Assembly: GCA_014584295.1 (NCBI GenBank)
Contig: JACTNC010000022.1
Location: 1 to 44,003, forward strand
Source: Verrucomicrobiota bacterium
GTDB lineage: Bacteria > Verrucomicrobiota > Verrucomicrobiia > Opitutales > Opitutaceae
Direction of reading: 5' to 3'
Length of the DNA: 44,003 nt
Made by a program: the position numbers and the translations under genes. The notes under the pieces are model-generated. The model was not told the DNA's origin, ran no database searches, and was given only the letters and a program-made list of their open reading frames with translations. Positions 1 through 7,976 of this stretch are shown piece after piece. Numbering within the stretch: position 1 is the first letter of the stretch; every line of letters begins with the position of its first letter.

Positions 1-201
1 GGCGCAGCCCCCTCCCTTAAACCCTCCCCATAAATCTTTTTATCTCACCAATCCATCGCACCACCGATCCGCTTTTGCTGAACTTGACCGACACAACTAT
101 GCTGCCACGTTCACACGATCTGCATGCGGCGCGCCGAGAAGAGAGAATGAACGCACCCATGGGAAGTAATTGCAGGGCAATGGCCGATCCCTGCGAGCGG
201 G
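1..201. other. Left edge, non-coding
   Basis: I see no supportable gene here. The stretch is downstream of the minus-strand membrane protein that ends at 202. Short open frames exist on both strands but have no family resemblance or ribosome binding site. Confidence 0.5.
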
Positions 202-2088
202 CTAACTCGCGCTCCGGGTCCCGCTCGTGTGAAAACCTGGAAATTTGGGAGACCGGGTTTGGCGGACGGCAAGAATCCTAGCCGCGCATGCGATCGTGAG
301 CAGCGCAAAATGGGTCAGAAGCAAAGGTCGACCCCACTCGGTCAGCCGCAAACAAAAGTAGGAGAACGCGGGCATTCCTACTGGCTGGCTGAACGCAAAC
401 CAGTCTGTTGTCGAATCGGTTTGTGTTGCAACGATGCGGAAGGGCTGGTCCGGAGCCCGGACGTAAACATCGGACGGGGTTGAGGGGTTGAGCTTGGGAA
501 GCGCGATTGATTGCAGCCGCGTGTGAAGGTCGTCGGACCAGAGTTCGAGTCGGGCTCCGTCAGCAGCATCTGATTTTCCTGCGACCTCAAATCTCAGGTA
601 GCGCATCCCGGGCGGTTGTAGCGATCCGCTGACCCAGCGCGCGGGCATGTTTGCATGTGAAATCCAGAAGGTTCCGCAGGAGAATGCTGGTGAATGATCG
701 GAGATGCGTTGCTCGTCGAATCCCTCGTGAGTCTCCACTGAGACCGAAACTGCTTCGCGGACGGAGACGGGCAGCAGTCCCCTCAACTCAGGATTGCCCA
801 CAAATTCAATCAGCAGTGCCTCGTCGGGAAAGGGTATGGAACGATCGTGCAGCCAGAGTGCGTCTTTCGTGGAGACGTAACGCGCCAGGTTGAGGGTCAT
901 GTCATGGAACCAGGTCCGGATGGGCTCAGCAGTGAAACGAAAGAGTGCGTCGGACTGGCGGGCAAAGCCTGCACCGACGCAAAGGCACCACGCGATGACC
1001 ATCAGCCGAAGGATACTTTGGCGCCACCCTGATGTCTGGCAGCGGCTCAGCAGGGCGAGCCCGGCGATGAAGTTGACGAAGACACCTGCGTTCAGGCTGT
1101 CCAGGTAGCGGGTCGCGGGCTCGGGTGCTCCTGCGCCTCGGGAATAGGCGGTGGCGACGAGTTGTGCGGCGGACCAGATGCCAACGCAGATCACCACGCA
1201 ATCCCACGAGTGAAACGAGTCCCTTGTTCGAGTCCGCCATCGATTCCAGGCGAGAAGTGCGAGCGGAAGATAACTCAGGATCATGAACGGTGGAAATCCC
1301 TTCTGGGGCCATTCCATGAGCTTGAGAAGTGCGTGCAAAAATTCCGCGAGCGAAGAGGCCTTGAGCGGTTGATGGGGCAAAAAGTCGACCCGCAGGAACA
1401 GACCGACAACCACGATGATTGCGCAGGCCGCGAGGGTGATCCGGTGACTGCGGAAGACGTGGCTCAGGGGTTTTTCAAAGGCAAGAACTGTGACGATGAC
1501 CGCTGCTGCCGCGGCGAAACCGGACCCCATGCTGAAAAGATCCAGCCCGAGACACACAACACCGAGCCACCAGCCGCGAGAGAGCTCGGGGCGCCTCAGG
1601 GTGAGATTTATGCCGAAGAGCGAGAGCGCGATGAGATAGAACTGCTGGGAATGAAATCCGTTGATCGTGTTCTGCCACGAGAGCGGCACCGCTGCAATCA
1701 TGGCAAGTGCGAGCGTGACGAGGACAGACCCCCCAGCGGTTGTGAAGCGTTCCTGAAGCCACCACCAGACAATCGTGACGATGGCGGAAAAAAGGAATGC
1801 ATTGAACACCATCTGTACGCGCGGATCCCAGACACCGCCCAAGGCTGTCAGAGCGATTGCCGTCAGGCGGGTGAGTGCGACACGATGCTCATTGTGAGCG
1901 GCAACGATGTCGCCGAAGCTCAAGGTGCCCAGCTTCCAAGGGACAAGGGCCTGCATCCCCTCGGCCTGCCACTGGTCATAGAACGGAACATCGCTGGCCC
2001 AGGATGAAATCATCCACAGGCGGGCGAAGAAGACAGTTCCCATGAGCGCCAGCGCGATCAGGAGACGGATGCGTATCGCGGACCGCAC
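202..2088 (-). CDS. Polytopic membrane protein of unknown function
   Basis: This encodes about 628 residues with roughly ten hydrophobic segments, the first starting about ten residues after the proposed start, and a soluble C-terminal portion of about 200 residues before a last hydrophobic segment. The N-terminal loop carries FYDQWQAEG and HNEHRVALTRL, conserved-looking polar motifs of a bacterial integral membrane family with no assigned function that often sits with glycosyltransferase or methyltransferase genes. The open frame extends upstream to 2220 into the preceding methyltransferase. I chose the GTG at 2088 because GGAGA lies six bases before it and it starts 14 bases after that gene's stop. 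It is probably co-transcribed with the two methyltransferases. A lipid-linked glycosyltransferase-like fold is possible but I cannot show it. Confidence 0.75.
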   Translation of the reverse strand: MRSAIRIRLLIALALMGTVFFARLWMISSWASDVPFYDQWQAEGMQALVPWKLGTLSFGDIVAAHNEHRVALTRLTAIALTALGGVWDPRVQMVFNAFLFSAIVTIVWWWLQERFTTAGGSVLVTLALAMIAAVPLSWQNTINGFHSQQFYLIALSLFGINLTLRRPELSRGWWLGVVCLGLDLFSMGSGFAAAAAVIVTVLAFEKPLSHVFRSHRITLAACAIIVVVGLFLRVDFLPHQPLKASSLAEFLHALLKLMEWPQKGFPPFMILSYLPLALLAWNRWRTRTRDSFHSWDCVVICVGIWSAAQLVATAYSRGAGAPEPATRYLDSLNAGVFVNFIAGLALLSRCQTSGWRQSILRLMVIAWCLCVGAGFARQSDALFRFTAEPIRTWFHDMTLNLARYVSTKDALWLHDRSIPFPDEALLIEFVGNPELRGLLPVSVREAVSVSVETHEGFDEQRISDHSPAFSCGTFWISHANMPARWVSGSLQPPGMRYLRFEVAGKSDAADGARLELWSDDLHTRLQSIALPKLNPSTPSDVYVRAPDQPFRIVATQTDSTTDWFAFSQPVGMPAFSYFCLRLTEWGRPLLLTHFALLTIACAARILAVRQTRSPKFPGFHTSGTRSAS

Positions 2089-2102
2089 AGCGTTTCTCCG
2101 AT

Positions 2103-2774
2103 TCAGGCCTTTTCGGGTTTCCTTCCCCAGCCATACACCCACATGGGACGGGTCTTTACCTGGCAATCGATGAAGCCTGCCCGGGTGAGAAAGGTCTCCA
2201 ATTCCGGCACGCTTGAGCAACGGGACGATTGAGGCGGACGTTTGTTTGCAGGGAATTTCTTGCGCACCTCCTCAAACATCGCCCAGCCCTCGTCGGAGGC
2301 GATATTGGCGTTGTCGCAATAGAAGCGGCCACCCGGTCGAAGCACCCGTTTGGCTTCGAGGCAATAGGCATACCGGTCCCATTCATCAAGGTGCATGAAA
2401 ACGACCGTGCAGTAGACAACGTCCACGGAGGCGTCGGCAATGGGTGAGAGATCATAGCCGGAGACTTCGACGAGACGGACGTTCTCGATTCCCGTGAGCT
2501 TGCGCGCGGCGATACGGAGCATCTCCGGAGAAACATCGCAGCCGACCCATTCCCTGACAAACGGTGCCAGACTCCTGCCCACGCGCCCCAGTCCGCATCC
2601 GATTTCAAGTATCGTATCATTCTCATGGATACCGACGGTATCGCGCAGGATCTGGAGCGTGTCATCCGCCGTTGCGTACATCTTTTCCTCATCGGAATAG
2701 CCGCTCACGTAGGCCGCCGCGCCTTCAGGACTGAGGGCGAGGGACTGCCAGACGGACTTGTAGGTTGAATCCAT
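2103..2774 (-). CDS. Class I SAM-dependent methyltransferase
   Basis: This is about 223 residues from the chosen ATG (MDSTYKSVWQ); the frame stays open up to 2846. Motif I is clear as ILEIGCGLGRVG, followed by the acidic residue in VGCDVSPEML. Later motifs follow as VVYCTVVFMHLDEW and the VLRPGGRFYCDN post-motif, which together are diagnostic of the Methyltransf_11/25 fold. It should transfer a methyl group from S-adenosylmethionine, but the substrate cannot be read from sequence. The stop lies 14 bases before the start of the membrane protein gene, so the two are probably one operon. A second, unrelated-looking methyltransferase lies 182 bases upstream on the same strand. There is no clear Shine-Dalgarno site, so the start is uncertain by about 24 residues. 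Confidence 0.85.
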   Translation of the reverse strand: MDSTYKSVWQSLALSPEGAAAYVSGYSDEEKMYATADDTLQILRDTVGIHENDTILEIGCGLGRVGRSLAPFVREWVGCDVSPEMLRIAARKLTGIENVRLVEVSGYDLSPIADASVDVVYCTVVFMHLDEWDRYAYCLEAKRVLRPGGRFYCDNANIASDEGWAMFEEVRKKFPANKRPPQSSRCSSVPELETFLTRAGFIDCQVKTRPMWVYGWGRKPEKA

Positions 2775-2956
2775 GATCACGTGGAACGTAAGGGATCGAC
2801 TCTTGGAGGAATGTTGGCCGTCAACGAGACTTTTCTCGATGCACAATTGCGCGTATGGACTCCCGATACTCCCTCAAACCGCAGATTTCATACTGCCCCC
2901 AACTGACCATTCATGGCGGGTACAACCATCAGCTCCCGACAGGCGGCAGGAGTCAG

Positions 2957-3745
2957 TCACGACTTGGCTGCGACGAGCTTGAGCGCAGCGCCGTTTGGGT
3001 TCAGTTCGAGTTCGTCGTGGATTTGCGTGAATCCGTTCACTCTGAGGACATACAACAAATCCTCCCGTTCCATCCAGTGTGAGTGCGTATCCGGCCCTCC
3101 CCAGAAACGAGAGTAGTCGATACCCGTTCCGTAGCCGTGCCGATGGAGGCGGATATCCCTGTCCCCGTACCGGACAATATGGACACCGTCAGATCCCGCG
3201 GGAACCTGTGGATTTCGTCTGCTGAAATCCTCGTCCCAATAAACGGTCCAGAGAAAAAGCGCGCGAACCGGCTTCGCAATGAGCTCCAGGCACCTGACGG
3301 GGTCCTGCATGTGATAGAGGAATCCGCTAGCAAATGCGATGTCATAGGAATCCCGTGTCTCCTGGAGAAAGGAAATGGCGTCCCCAAGCAGGAATTTTAC
3401 TCTCTCGTAACCGAGGACTTCGCGTGCAACGAGGCACTTGAGGAAAGCCGATTTGTTCGCCTCAATCGCAGTCACCGACCTTGCTCCATTTCGAGCCAGA
3501 GAGAAACTGTGCCCTCCTTCGAGAGGACCCAGTTCCAGCACATCGCAATGCGCAAGATCGATGCCGAACCGGGCGAGCTGAGCGATGGCCCACGGAACCC
3601 TTGGATCTTCAAACAGTGGAGTCGCGCCAGTGTTCACTCCATCAATTGGAATCTTTGATGCCCACATTCCCTTGAAGAGGTCGAGCGTCTGCTGCGGATG
3701 CGGCCCTTTGGGTGCGTAAGGCATGGAGATTACCTGATCGTGCAT
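2957..3745 (-). CDS. Class I SAM-dependent methyltransferase, distinct subgroup
   Basis: This is about 262 residues from the chosen ATG (MHDQVISMPY). The SAM-binding loop is VLELGPLEGGHSFSLA, in which the usual GxGxG is replaced by LGPLEGG. Next come TAIEANKSAF with its acidic ribose-binding residue and a GDAISFL motif, then DIAFASGFLYHMQDP. This layout is typical of methyltransferases found in polysaccharide and sugar-modification clusters, for example FkbM-like or DUF1698-like enzymes. The C-terminal part is rich in aromatic residues and histidine (YGTGIDYSRFWGG) and may hold the substrate site. It is the first gene of a three-gene minus-strand group with another methyltransferase and a polytopic membrane protein. 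The open frame extends to 3790, so the start could be 15 residues upstream. Confidence 0.8.
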   Translation of the reverse strand: MHDQVISMPYAPKGPHPQQTLDLFKGMWASKIPIDGVNTGATPLFEDPRVPWAIAQLARFGIDLAHCDVLELGPLEGGHSFSLARNGARSVTAIEANKSAFLKCLVAREVLGYERVKFLLGDAISFLQETRDSYDIAFASGFLYHMQDPVRCLELIAKPVRALFLWTVYWDEDFSRRNPQVPAGSDGVHIVRYGDRDIRLHRHGYGTGIDYSRFWGGPDTHSHWMEREDLLYVLRVNGFTQIHDELELNPNGAALKLVAAKS

Positions 3746-3986
3746 GGGAGTGTATGAAGAGGCCCGCTGCGGACTTGTCGGCAAGACCAAATGAGCGAAA
3801 TGGGTTCTGATGATGACGGGTGCACGTCCACGCGCGTTGCGTCAACCTGTGTCACCGCTGCCTGCCGCCGCGATCAACGGGAAGCCAGATGGAGCATGAC
3901 AGGCCCGTTCCAATCCATGGCAGGGTAATGAGGCCTGTTGAGCCTAGGGGACTGCGAGGCGATCCTGGATGCGATCGTCCGGGGGG

Positions 3987-5324
3987 CTATGATCGTGTGC
4001 CGTCCGGGGATTTCTGATCCGCGGCCGCCACATGGGTTGAGAAATCAGGTACGGTATCCACAAGCACCTTGAGGATTCGTGTCTTCTCTTCGTGGGGGAG
4101 GTAGGCGTAGCGGTCATCAGTGTCATTCCCGGAGAGAACCTCATTGAGGCGCCTAAAGACTTGCGTTTTGAGAGGAATGGGGAGTTCCGTGAAACTTTGA
4201 GAATAGATCAGATAGCTGCAGCGCAGTTTGAAGATTCGGTCCTTCAGTTCGAAGTCGCGCAGGGAGTCACCGTTGCGGCTTCGTTTCGCCGCGGCTGAGA
4301 AGGAGGCTTGAAACGCGGAGCTTCCTTTGACGCCGCCGGGCAGGGGTGCGGCATTGCGGAACAGCAGGCGGTCGACGATCTCCTGGGTGGCGCTGGCGAA
4401 GACACGCTTCACACTGTCGTAGGTCGGCACGTCGGTGAAGGGCTCCTTGAAGGATTCCTGGAGCGATCGCTGGTAGGCCAGCATCTTGCGGGCTGATTGA
4501 TTCGCGCGCGTCAGGACATTCTGCATGGTGGTCTGATGCTCGAAGACCAGGAGGGAAACAACGTCGCTCCGCGGCAACAGGTAGCGTTCGACATCGAAAT
4601 AGGCGTCGAGTTTGTCTGGTCGGGCGTCGGCGCCCCGCGTTGCAGGCTTACCCTTTTCGTCCGTGAAAATGGAGTTTCCGCGGTGATGGACCTGACCCGT
4701 GTAGCCGGTGACATACCAGCCGCCCCAGCGATCGCTGAAGGGCGTGTCGTCTTCCACGACAAGGGTACCGAGCTGGAGCATGGGCTCTCCGGTGGCGTCG
4801 GGGAAAACCGAACGGGCAAACACACCCGGTATGTCGCGCACGAATGCGCCACCATGGCAGCGAAGACAATCGGGATCGCGCTGGACGGCGCGATGCCTGT
4901 CGGCCCCTGCACGAAGATCGACGGCGTAGAACACGGGTCCCAGCAGCGGATCGATGGCCGCCACTTCAACCAAGCCTCCAGGCACCCAACCTACATAGAC
5001 GGAATCGGAGTAGTAGATCGCCCTTGGGCGCTCCGGCCTGATCAAGCCGCGTTGAAGGCTGGTCTTGGTGAACACGAGCAGCTGGCTGTCAACCGGCACA
5101 TGCAGGAACTCGAGCAGTCCCTTGAGAACCTCACGTTCCCCGCCCTCCAGGCGCAGCGCACCCGAATCGATTTTTTCCTGAAGCCTCGCTGCGGCATCCG
5201 CGGCTACGCTTGTGCTGTAACTGATCGGAGGCTGCTCGTAGTCAGGTGTCCGCTGGGCGAGGATTACAAGGGGCGCGCCTCCGATCAGGAGCAGTGTACG
5301 AAAGGCATGGCGGATGATCGGCAT
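3987..5324 (-). CDS. Secreted protein with a single c-type haem motif
   Basis: This encodes 445 residues from the ATG at 5324. The N-terminus (MPIIRHAFRTLLLIGGAPLVILAQ) is a Sec signal peptide, which decides the start over the longer frame to 5399. One CXXCH haem-attachment motif, CLRCH, lies near residues 153-157 and is followed by GGAFVRDIPGVFARSVFPD. A second conserved-looking block is DRWGGWYVTGYTGQVHHRGN. The long C-terminal half is helical and has no other cysteine-histidine motif. The protein is therefore probably a periplasmic monohaem cytochrome of an uncharacterised family; no distal methionine ligand can be assigned with confidence. I know of no named function. The flanking genes (methyltransferases, lactate dehydrogenase) do not suggest a partner. 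Confidence 0.7.
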   Translation of the reverse strand: MPIIRHAFRTLLLIGGAPLVILAQRTPDYEQPPISYSTSVAADAAARLQEKIDSGALRLEGGEREVLKGLLEFLHVPVDSQLLVFTKTSLQRGLIRPERPRAIYYSDSVYVGWVPGGLVEVAAIDPLLGPVFYAVDLRAGADRHRAVQRDPDCLRCHGGAFVRDIPGVFARSVFPDATGEPMLQLGTLVVEDDTPFSDRWGGWYVTGYTGQVHHRGNSIFTDEKGKPATRGADARPDKLDAYFDVERYLLPRSDVVSLLVFEHQTTMQNVLTRANQSARKMLAYQRSLQESFKEPFTDVPTYDSVKRVFASATQEIVDRLLFRNAAPLPGGVKGSSAFQASFSAAAKRSRNGDSLRDFELKDRIFKLRCSYLIYSQSFTELPIPLKTQVFRRLNEVLSGNDTDDRYAYLPHEEKTRILKVLVDTVPDFSTHVAAADQKSPDGTRS

Positions 5325-5436
5325 AGGGGCGGATCTGGGATGGACGCGTCTGTTCCTAATCCGAATTGGACGTAAATATCCAGTTTTAAGATGTACCATG
5401 ATTCATCGGGCAGGTTTCGCGGGGGATTTGCCCTGA

Positions 5437-6432
5437 CTATGCGAGCACGGTCCCGTCAAGGAAAGGAAAGCCTTTCGAACGGTTGACGAGATTTTCGACG
5501 GTGACACGAGCAATCTCGCCCAGCGCCTCATGGGTGAGGAATGCCTGATGGGAGGTGATCAGGACATTGGGAAAGGTGAGGAGTCGAGACAGCACATCGT
5601 CCTGCAGGATCTGCCCGGACAAGTCCTCAAAGAAGACGCCCTCCTCCTCTTCGTAGACGTCCATTGCTACGCCGCCAATTGCGCCGCTCTTCAAGGATGC
5701 GATCAAGGCTGTTGTGTCCACGAGCTTTCCGCGGCTGGTGTTGAGGATGAAGACACCGGGCTTCATCCGGGCAAAAGCCGTTGCGTTCAGCAGGTGGAGG
5801 GTGGACGCCGTCAGGGGCAGGTGGAGGGAAATGATTGCACTTTTCTCGAGCAGTTCATTGAAAGGCACGTAGCCTACTGCATTTGATCGGGCCCAGTCGG
5901 CGGAAGGGAGGGGATCGTAGGCCAGCACCTCCATGCCGAAACCTCGGAGAATTTGTGCGGTGATGCGTCCGATCTTTCCCGTGCCCACGATTCCGACGGT
6001 CTTCCCATGCAGGTCAAAACCCACCAATCCGCTGAGTGAAAAGTTATGTTCACGAACACGGTTGTAGGCGCGGTGGATCTTTCGGTTGAGCGCCAAAAGG
6101 AGTGCAACGGTGTGCTCCGCCACCGCATGCGGCGAGTAGGCGGGCACACGGGTCACGGCCAATCCGAGGGAACGTGCTGCATCGAGGTCGACCTGATTGA
6201 ATCCAGCACAGCGCAGGGCCACCATGCGCACGCCCGAGGCGCGCAACTGTTCGAGGCAGGAGCGATCGAGCCGGTCGTTTACGAATACGCAGACGGCATC
6301 ATCGCCCGCCGCGGCCATCGCGGTTTCCCGGTTCAGACGGAATTCATGGAAACGAAGCTTCAGATTGTCCGTCGCGCACTTTTCGAAATAGGAGCGATCG
6401 TAGGGTTTGGTGTCGAAGAAGGAGACTTTCAT
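5437..6432 (-). CDS. ldhA: D-lactate dehydrogenase (2-hydroxyacid dehydrogenase)
   Basis: This is 331 residues, close to the 329 of E. coli LdhA, starting at MKVSFFDTKPYD. It reduces pyruvate to D-lactate with NADH in the cytoplasm during fermentation. The Rossmann dinucleotide loop is GTGKIG at about 150-155, and AYDP supplies the NAD-selecting aspartate. The catalytic triad is visible: arginine in NTSRGKLVD (about 234), glutamate in DVYEEE (about 263) and histidine in TSHQAFLT (about 295). The FFEDLSG segment after the glutamate is characteristic of the D-lactate subgroup as opposed to the phosphoglycerate or glyoxylate reductases. The frame is open up to 6474, but the family start is the internal ATG. 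It is followed by the cytochrome-like gene after 112 bases and is probably transcribed on its own. Confidence 0.93.
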   Translation of the reverse strand: MKVSFFDTKPYDRSYFEKCATDNLKLRFHEFRLNRETAMAAAGDDAVCVFVNDRLDRSCLEQLRASGVRMVALRCAGFNQVDLDAARSLGLAVTRVPAYSPHAVAEHTVALLLALNRKIHRAYNRVREHNFSLSGLVGFDLHGKTVGIVGTGKIGRITAQILRGFGMEVLAYDPLPSADWARSNAVGYVPFNELLEKSAIISLHLPLTASTLHLLNATAFARMKPGVFILNTSRGKLVDTTALIASLKSGAIGGVAMDVYEEEEGVFFEDLSGQILQDDVLSRLLTFPNVLITSHQAFLTHEALGEIARVTVENLVNRSKGFPFLDGTVLA

Positions 6433-6525
6433 GCGGTGATATCTTGTTGAAATCCCGTATTTGCCGGACTGCAAAGGTTGACTGGTTCTTTCGATCCCCG
6501 CGAGGAACCTTGTGGGTGAGGTGGC

Positions 6526-7188
6526 TCACCAATTGATCGCGCTGCCCCCGGTGGCCAGCAGGTATTGATTCACGCGGGAGAAGCAGCGCGATCCAAAAAA
6601 CTTCCGCGCTGAAAGTGGAGAAGGGTGGGCGCACGTCACGACGGGGTGCCGCATCTCATTGATGAGGCTGCGTTTGGCCTGTGCCGCGTTGCCCCAAAGG
6701 AGGAATACGATCGGCTGCTGTTGTGCAGAGAGATGCCTGATGACGGAGTCGGTGAAATGTTCCCAGCCCCTGCCCCGGTGTGAATTTGCCTCGCCGGCGC
6801 GAACGGTGAGCACGGTATTCAAGAGCAGGATGCCCTGATGGGCCCAGTGTTCCAGATTACCGTGTGTGGGTGCTTCGACTCCCAGATCGCTCTTCAGTTC
6901 CTTCCAGACATTGCGAAGTGATCGCGGCATGGGCCTGCCTTTTTGCACTGAGAAACAGAGTCCGTGCGCATCTCCGGGGGTTGGATACGGGTCCTGCCCA
7001 AGCAGGACGACCCGCACCGCATCCGGCGGGCAGATTTCAAGAGCTGCGAAGATCTGCTCCCGGGGCGGCAGGATCTGCGCACCTGAAGCAGCCTCATGAT
7101 CCAGGAACGCTTCGAGGGCCTTGAAGGAGGAATCATGAAGGGCGGCTGAGAGTGCGTCCCGCCAAGCGGGCGGAATTGTGGGCAACAT
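6526..7188 (-). CDS. ung: Uracil-DNA glycosylase, family 1
   Basis: This removes uracil from DNA to start base excision repair. From the ATG at 7188 the protein has 220 residues, matching the usual 220-230. The catalytic water-activating motif is GQDPYPTPGDAHGLCFS and the minor-groove loop is HPSPLSA; LLLNTVLTVRAGEANSH and FLLWGNAAQ are also typical. In the first motif the residue after the tyrosine is proline where the E. coli enzyme has histidine (GQDPYHGPG), a known natural variation in the family. The frame is open to a TTG at 7284, which would add 32 low-complexity residues (Ser, Pro, Ala). I prefer the ATG because the extension has no family counterpart. No Shine-Dalgarno site distinguishes the two. 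Confidence 0.95.
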   Translation of the reverse strand: MLPTIPPAWRDALSAALHDSSFKALEAFLDHEAASGAQILPPREQIFAALEICPPDAVRVVLLGQDPYPTPGDAHGLCFSVQKGRPMPRSLRNVWKELKSDLGVEAPTHGNLEHWAHQGILLLNTVLTVRAGEANSHRGRGWEHFTDSVIRHLSAQQQPIVFLLWGNAAQAKRSLINEMRHPVVTCAHPSPLSARKFFGSRCFSRVNQYLLATGGSAINW

Positions 7189-7565
7189 GGTACGGGAAGA
7201 ATCGAGCCCTAGCTCAGCGGCAGTTGGGGTTGCGGGCGAGATTGAGGCATCTGCCTTGGTTGGGCTGTCACTTTCGCTGTTCAACGAGCGCCTGAGGTGT
7301 TCGGAGTGGGTATGCGAGTCGTGAAATGGCTATTGGGGTGCTTGTGTTCTATAATTGCATTTGCCCGCCGAGGGAGCCTTGATGTGAATGAAGTGAATAT
7401 TTGTAAGTATCTTCCAGTAAATATTATAAGACAGTACTTCGTGTCTGCGTGGTTTTCCAAATGCGATCCCGTTTAGGATCCTTTCAAGAGATTTTTACGC
7501 CTCCGGAGGGGCTGAGAGTGTCGATGTAAAGGAAGCATTATTTTCCGGCTACCGCCACCACTCAA
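7189..7565. other. Divergent intergenic region, ung / TonB-like gene
   Basis: This 377-base region separates the minus-strand ung from the plus-strand TonB-like gene. It contains a perfect TATAAT at 7350-7355 reading toward the plus-strand pair, but without a good -35 hexamer at the usual spacing. A local AT-rich block (about 7390-7440) contrasts with the surrounding GC-rich DNA and fits a promoter zone. No RNA gene is evident. Part of the left end could be coding if ung starts at the TTG at 7284. Confidence 0.4.
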
Positions 7566-7946
7566 ATGAATTTCCGAATTCACACCGCACTGCTGTTTCT
7601 TGCATTTACGACATGTTTTCTTGCGCGTCCTTCGGCAATGGTCGCGCAGGATGAGGCCGGAATTTTTCAACAGGTCGATGAACCGCCGGTTCCGCTCAAG
7701 ACTCCTCCACCGAAGTACCCGGATTCGCTCAGGCGTGCAGGGGTATCGGGCGTGGTTGCCGTTGCGATTGTCATCGATGAACGGGGGGCGGTCATTGACG
7801 CCACAGTTTCGAAGTCCTCCAACGTCGGCTTTGAAAAGCCGTCACTTGAGGCGCTTCACGCGTGGAAATTCAAGCCCGCGCGTGTGGCGGGGGAACCGGT
7901 CAAGGTTCGGGTGACCGTTCCGATGCACTTTCGGGTGCAAGGGTAA
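7566..7946 (+). CDS. Small periplasmic TonB C-terminal-domain protein
   Basis: This is 126 residues. An N-terminal hydrophobic segment (RIHTALLFLAFTTCFLARPSA) is followed almost directly by a TonB_C domain: PPKYPDSLRRAGVSGVV, then a central IDERGAVIDATVSKSS strand pair and HAWKFKPARVAGEPV with the final strand VTVPMHFRV. The proline-rich spacer that lets classical TonB span the periplasm is almost absent (only PPVPLKTPPP). The protein may act as a short energy transducer or as a stand-alone periplasmic domain, and it may be exported and released rather than anchored. It lies 30 bases upstream of a chemoreceptor gene and is probably co-transcribed with it. No exbB or exbD is in the window. Confidence 0.82.
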   Translation: MNFRIHTALLFLAFTTCFLARPSAMVAQDEAGIFQQVDEPPVPLKTPPPKYPDSLRRAGVSGVVAVAIVIDERGAVIDATVSKSSNVGFEKPSLEALHAWKFKPARVAGEPVKVRVTVPMHFRVQG

Positions 7947-7976
7947 GCATCGCCAACCTTTGGAGCACCGCGAAAC

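Noticed and set aside
1162..2007. 281-residue plus-strand frame opposite the polytopic membrane protein
   Set aside because: Composition (Glu, Arg, Asp, Cys) is that of an antisense shadow of transmembrane helices.
4497..5375. 292-residue plus-strand frame opposite the haem-motif protein
   Set aside because: Overlaps a gene with signal peptide and CXXCH motif; no recognisable domain.
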